Positions 61,523 through 64,000 of a stretch of DNA of 64,000 nt are shown here, one piece after another. Each line of letters starts with the position of its first letter. Positions within the stretch are counted from its first letter, which is position 1. This DNA is from Erythrobacter sp. YJ-T3-07 (GTDB lineage: Bacteria; Pseudomonadota; Alphaproteobacteria; Sphingomonadales; Sphingomonadaceae): the NCBI RefSeq assembly GCF_015999305.1, contig NZ_JAEAGP010000001.1, positions 3,003,001 to 3,067,000 of the forward strand, given 5' to 3'. The notes under the pieces were generated by a model. That model was not told the origin of the DNA. It did no database searches and saw only the letters and a list, made by a program, of their open reading frames with translations. Made by a program: the position numbers and the translations under genes.

Positions 61523-64000
61523 TGCAGCGCCTCCGCGACGTCGACATCGACATGGAAGACGTTCTCGACGCGGCGGACGGCCTGGACCCGCGCGAACACC
61601 GAGAGATAGACCGTCTGGACCGGATTGGTGGCGAGGAAGCTCAAGGCATCGGCAAGCAAGGCCGCCGCCGCCATCGGACAGACCAGGGTCGCGGCGCCGA
61701 CGTCGGCGAGCCGATCGAGGCACTGGTCCTGCCATCCCTCGACCTCGAGATCGATAAGGCTCGCATCCTCGGCAAGATAGGATTGCAGCAGCAACGGGTC
61801 AGGCGCCGGCAGCTCGGCGAACGGCGAATAGATGCGCAGGCCCGATTTCCGAATATGCGGCCCCCGCGGCCAAAGCAGCCCATAGATCACCCCAAACCGC
61901 CACTGGTCCGGGTTGACGGTGGGGGCGTCGATGCCGGCGAGACCGAGCGCGGCGTCGATATCGTCGGACCGTGCCAGCCGATAGGCGAGCACGCGGGCCT
62001 CAAGTTCGACGCCCAGCCGCGCTTCCTCGGCATTCCACAAGCGCACGGCATCGAGGAAGAAGGCATCGCTGTCACCGCTCGAGCCAAGGCGCAGGATGCG
62101 ATTGGCGAGCGCCACGAGGAAGGCATGGAACGTGACGAACCCCTCCTCCGCCAGGACATGGCGAAGCGCGGTGAACGCCGCATGGCTCTCCTCCGCGCCC
62201 GAGGCGTGCCGGAAGCCCCGCGTGGCGGCCGGCAGCGGATCTTCGCGGTCTCCTTCTACCACGGTGGCGAGGAAGCGGCTCAGCTGGAAGTCACTCAGCG
62301 AAAAATCATTGTCGCGCAGCGCCGCCGTCATCAGGCTGAAGAAGCGCCGCGGATCCTCGACATATTGACGCTGTGCTTCCTCGATCTGGCCGTTGCCGCC
62401 CGGCGTAATCTCGCTGATCCAGATCTCGCCACTGGCGATGCCGGCAAGCACATCGTCAGTCTCGCGCGGGCCGGCCGTGACGTCGAGCACCAGACTGTCG
62501 GCATCGATTTGCGGGCATAGGCTCGTGATCGCGCTCAGCGCAGCCGCACCGACTGTCGAGGCATAGCGCTCGCGAAGCCACGGCTCCCATACGGCGTCGA
62601 TAGGCGTCCACAGGATCGCGGCGAGGCCGAACAGGCTGTCGACGACCTGCCGGTCAGCGAGGAATTCCGCCAAATCCTGCCGCAACTTGTCCTGTTGATT
62701 GCCCTGCGCATTGGCATCGTCGACGATCGCCGACTGGAACATGATGTTGAGCGTCCGGTCGAGATTGAGTTCCGCGCTGCCGTCGGCAAGCCGCGTCGCC
62801 GCCTCGCGCAAAGTGATGCCACGCGCCATGGCCTCGTTACTGAGCGCCGCCAGCATTAGATGCGCCAACCAGTCGCGCGCGAACGGATTATCGACCGTCT
62901 GCAGAAACGGCCCATGGACCGCTTGATGATGAAAACGGGCGGTGCGCATGGCGCGGTAGCGCGGGTCTGCCTCATCCCCGAGGTTGGCCCACAAGGCGTC
63001 CGGAAAGCGCAGGCGAATGCACATCGCATCGACCGCGAGACTGAACCCGAGCGCCGCCGCCTCGCCCCCGACTTCGAAAATGAGCTCCTTAGTCAGCGAA
63101 CCGCCGTCGCGGAAGCGAATACCGGCGTCGCTGCCAAGCGCCATCCGGCGCACCTCGATCGGGCTCAGCCCTTCATGGCTGTAGAAGCGCACATCCTCGA
63201 TCAAAGGCGTCCAAGGGCTGCCGCGGGGCGGGTCGAGCACCAGGCCCGGCGCGCGCGCGACCAACTGGCTTTGCCAGCGAAGCCTGGCGTTCGACGTATC
63301 GACCACCGTTCCCGGAGGCGGCTGGACTTCCAGGACGCGCGGGCGATAGACAGGGACCTGGCGGACCGAGCCCGCGAGCGAGATCTGCCACTGCCCAATC
63401 CGGTCCAGGCGCGCGAACGGCTCCAGCGGCACCATCTGTACGCGGTTCTGGTCGAGCGCCGGACACAGCCAGTGGCGCTCGAACGCATGGCTGATGCCGT
63501 AGCGCCGCGACACGCGACCCGGCGCGAACTCACGAAGGGCTTGGGCGATCGGCATCGCCACCTCATCGGGCGTCGCGCTGCCCGGCTGGGGCAGCACGAT
63601 GTTGACTTCGGGCAGGTTGAGATCGCTGAACAGATTGGCCGGCGCGAACTCGGGTAAGGGCGAATTGAACACCTGATAATCGTGGCCAGCTTGCCCCCAG
63701 GCGCGCCAATTGCTCTCTAGCCGGCGAAGGGCCGTCGGCAGGACCTGGGTCATCAGCGGCCGGGGATGATCCCAAAGCAGGGGCGCGATCACGCCTTCGT
63801 CTACCTTCAGGGCCGATGCGAGATAGGCGGCGTAGCGATCCAACTCCGCCGGAATGGTCAGGATGCGACGGATCCGGCCTGCCAGCGCCGTCTGCCGCGC
63901 GCGCTGATAGCTGCTGTCGGTACTAGTCGAGAGGTCGAGCCAGACGCTGCCCTGCCGCGATGAGCCGAGCGCCTGGCTCAAATAGTCCAACGTCGCATAG
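61519..64000 (-). CDS. dpdJ: DpdJ-like protein, C-terminal part (runs off the window)
   Basis: The reading frame is open to the right edge with no stop, so only about the last 826 residues are seen. The visible part has no helicase motif. It is rich in segments such as NSPLPEFAPANLFSDLNLPEVNIVLPQ-type wording and ends FHVDVDVAEALQ. DpdJ proteins are about 1,400 aa with a helicase in the N-terminal half, which would lie outside the window. Identification rests mainly on adjacency to the dpdK-like and dpdD-like genes in the known Dpd order, plus recall of family wording. Translational coupling to dpdK by ATGA is clear. Confidence 0.6.
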   Translation of the reverse strand, partial: YATLDYLSQALGSSRQGSVWLDLSTSTDSSYQRARQTALAGRIRRILTIPAELDRYAAYLASALKVDEGVIAPLLWDHPRPLMTQVLPTALRRLESNWRAWGQAGHDYQVFNSPLPEFAPANLFSDLNLPEVNIVLPQPGSATPDEVAMPIAQALREFAPGRVSRRYGISHAFERHWLCPALDQNRVQMVPLEPFARLDRIGQWQISLAGSVRQVPVYRPRVLEVQPPPGTVVDTSNARLRWQSQLVARAPGLVLDPPRGSPWTPLIEDVRFYSHEGLSPIEVRRMALGSDAGIRFRDGGSLTKELIFEVGGEAAALGFSLAVDAMCIRLRFPDALWANLGDEADPRYRAMRTARFHHQAVHGPFLQTVDNPFARDWLAHLMLAALSNEAMARGITLREAATRLADGSAELNLDRTLNIMFQSAIVDDANAQGNQQDKLRQDLAEFLADRQVVDSLFGLAAILWTPIDAVWEPWLRERYASTVGAAALSAITSLCPQIDADSLVLDVTAGPRETDDVLAGIASGEIWISEITPGGNGQIEEAQRQYVEDPRRFFSLMTAALRDNDFSLSDFQLSRFLATVVEGDREDPLPAATRGFRHASGAEESHAAFTALRHVLAEEGFVTFHAFLVALANRILRLGSSGDSDAFFLDAVRLWNAEEARLGVELEARVLAYRLARSDDIDAALGLAGIDAPTVNPDQWRFGVIYGLLWPRGPHIRKSGLRIYSPFAELPAPDPLLLQSYLAEDASLIDLEVEGWQDQCLDRLADVGAATLVCPMAAAALLADALSFLATNPVQTVYLSVFARVQAVRRVENVFHVDVDVAEALQ

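Noticed and set aside
58719..64000. DISARM (DrmA/DrmB/DrmC) as the identity of the PLD gene cluster
   Set aside because: There is no methyltransferase or DUF1998-type DrmB, and the PLD protein and its large neighbour fit DpdK and DpdD better; a search would settle it.
1..64000. CRISPR array
   Set aside because: No regularly spaced direct repeats of 24-40 bp were seen anywhere in the window.

Overview
The window is a high-GC chromosomal segment from an alphaproteobacterium, most likely a member of the Sphingomonadales close to Erythrobacter/Erythrobacteraceae. The evidence is the mutM-rpsT-dnaA order, the rpmH-rnpA-yidD-yidC-engB operon, the UPF0262, DUF3072, DUF983 and CC_3452-type proteins, a dnaB and rpoZ of alphaproteobacterial type, and a TonB-receptor/PepSY iron locus. 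The species assignment is inference from gene content only.

Layout. 1-13.8 kb: DNA repair, translation and replication genes (mutM, rpsT, dnaA), a DUF983 protein, a ThiF/MoeB-like E1 enzyme, a class III-type sirtuin, dapB, nth, a dicarboxylate symporter, dapE, a cupin, an S1/P1 nuclease, a GST, engB and yidC. 13.8-15.6 kb: yidD, rnpA, rpmH and a periplasmic ClpP-fold protein. 15.8-20.9 kb: comM, cut in two by a 3.54-kb IS1595-like element with 28-bp perfect terminal inverted repeats, an 8-bp target duplication and several passenger genes. 20.9-32.5 kb: a penicillin-acylase-family enzyme, an OxyR-like regulator divergent from a ydcH-nhaA pair, a GST-fold protein, three secreted unknown proteins, a Ca2+/Na+ antiporter, an HxlR regulator, a CC_3452 protein and rpmJ. 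32.7-46.6 kb: a DUF4136-like lipoprotein, an M14 carboxypeptidase, cdd, a GH25-like protein, UPF0262, dnaB, rpoZ, two ParA-like ATPases about 6 kb apart, DUF3072, DUF3667, ftsH and an acyl-CoA dehydrogenase. 46.7-54.2 kb: a CaiB/crotonase pair, a PepSY/TonB-receptor iron-uptake operon and an Nramp-related transporter.

54.5-64.0 kb is an accessory island that runs off the right edge. On the plus strand it carries an unknown 345-aa protein, then an HNH endonuclease overlapping a DGQHR (DndB-like) protein. On the minus strand it carries three genes joined by ATGA overlaps: the C-terminal part of a DpdJ-like protein, a phospholipase-D-fold DpdK-like protein and a DpdD-like protein. I read this as part of a Dpd locus (7-deazaguanine DNA modification and associated restriction). 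The modifying enzyme DpdA, the preQ0 pathway genes and the other Dpd genes are not in the window. No tRNA, rRNA or CRISPR array was recognised.
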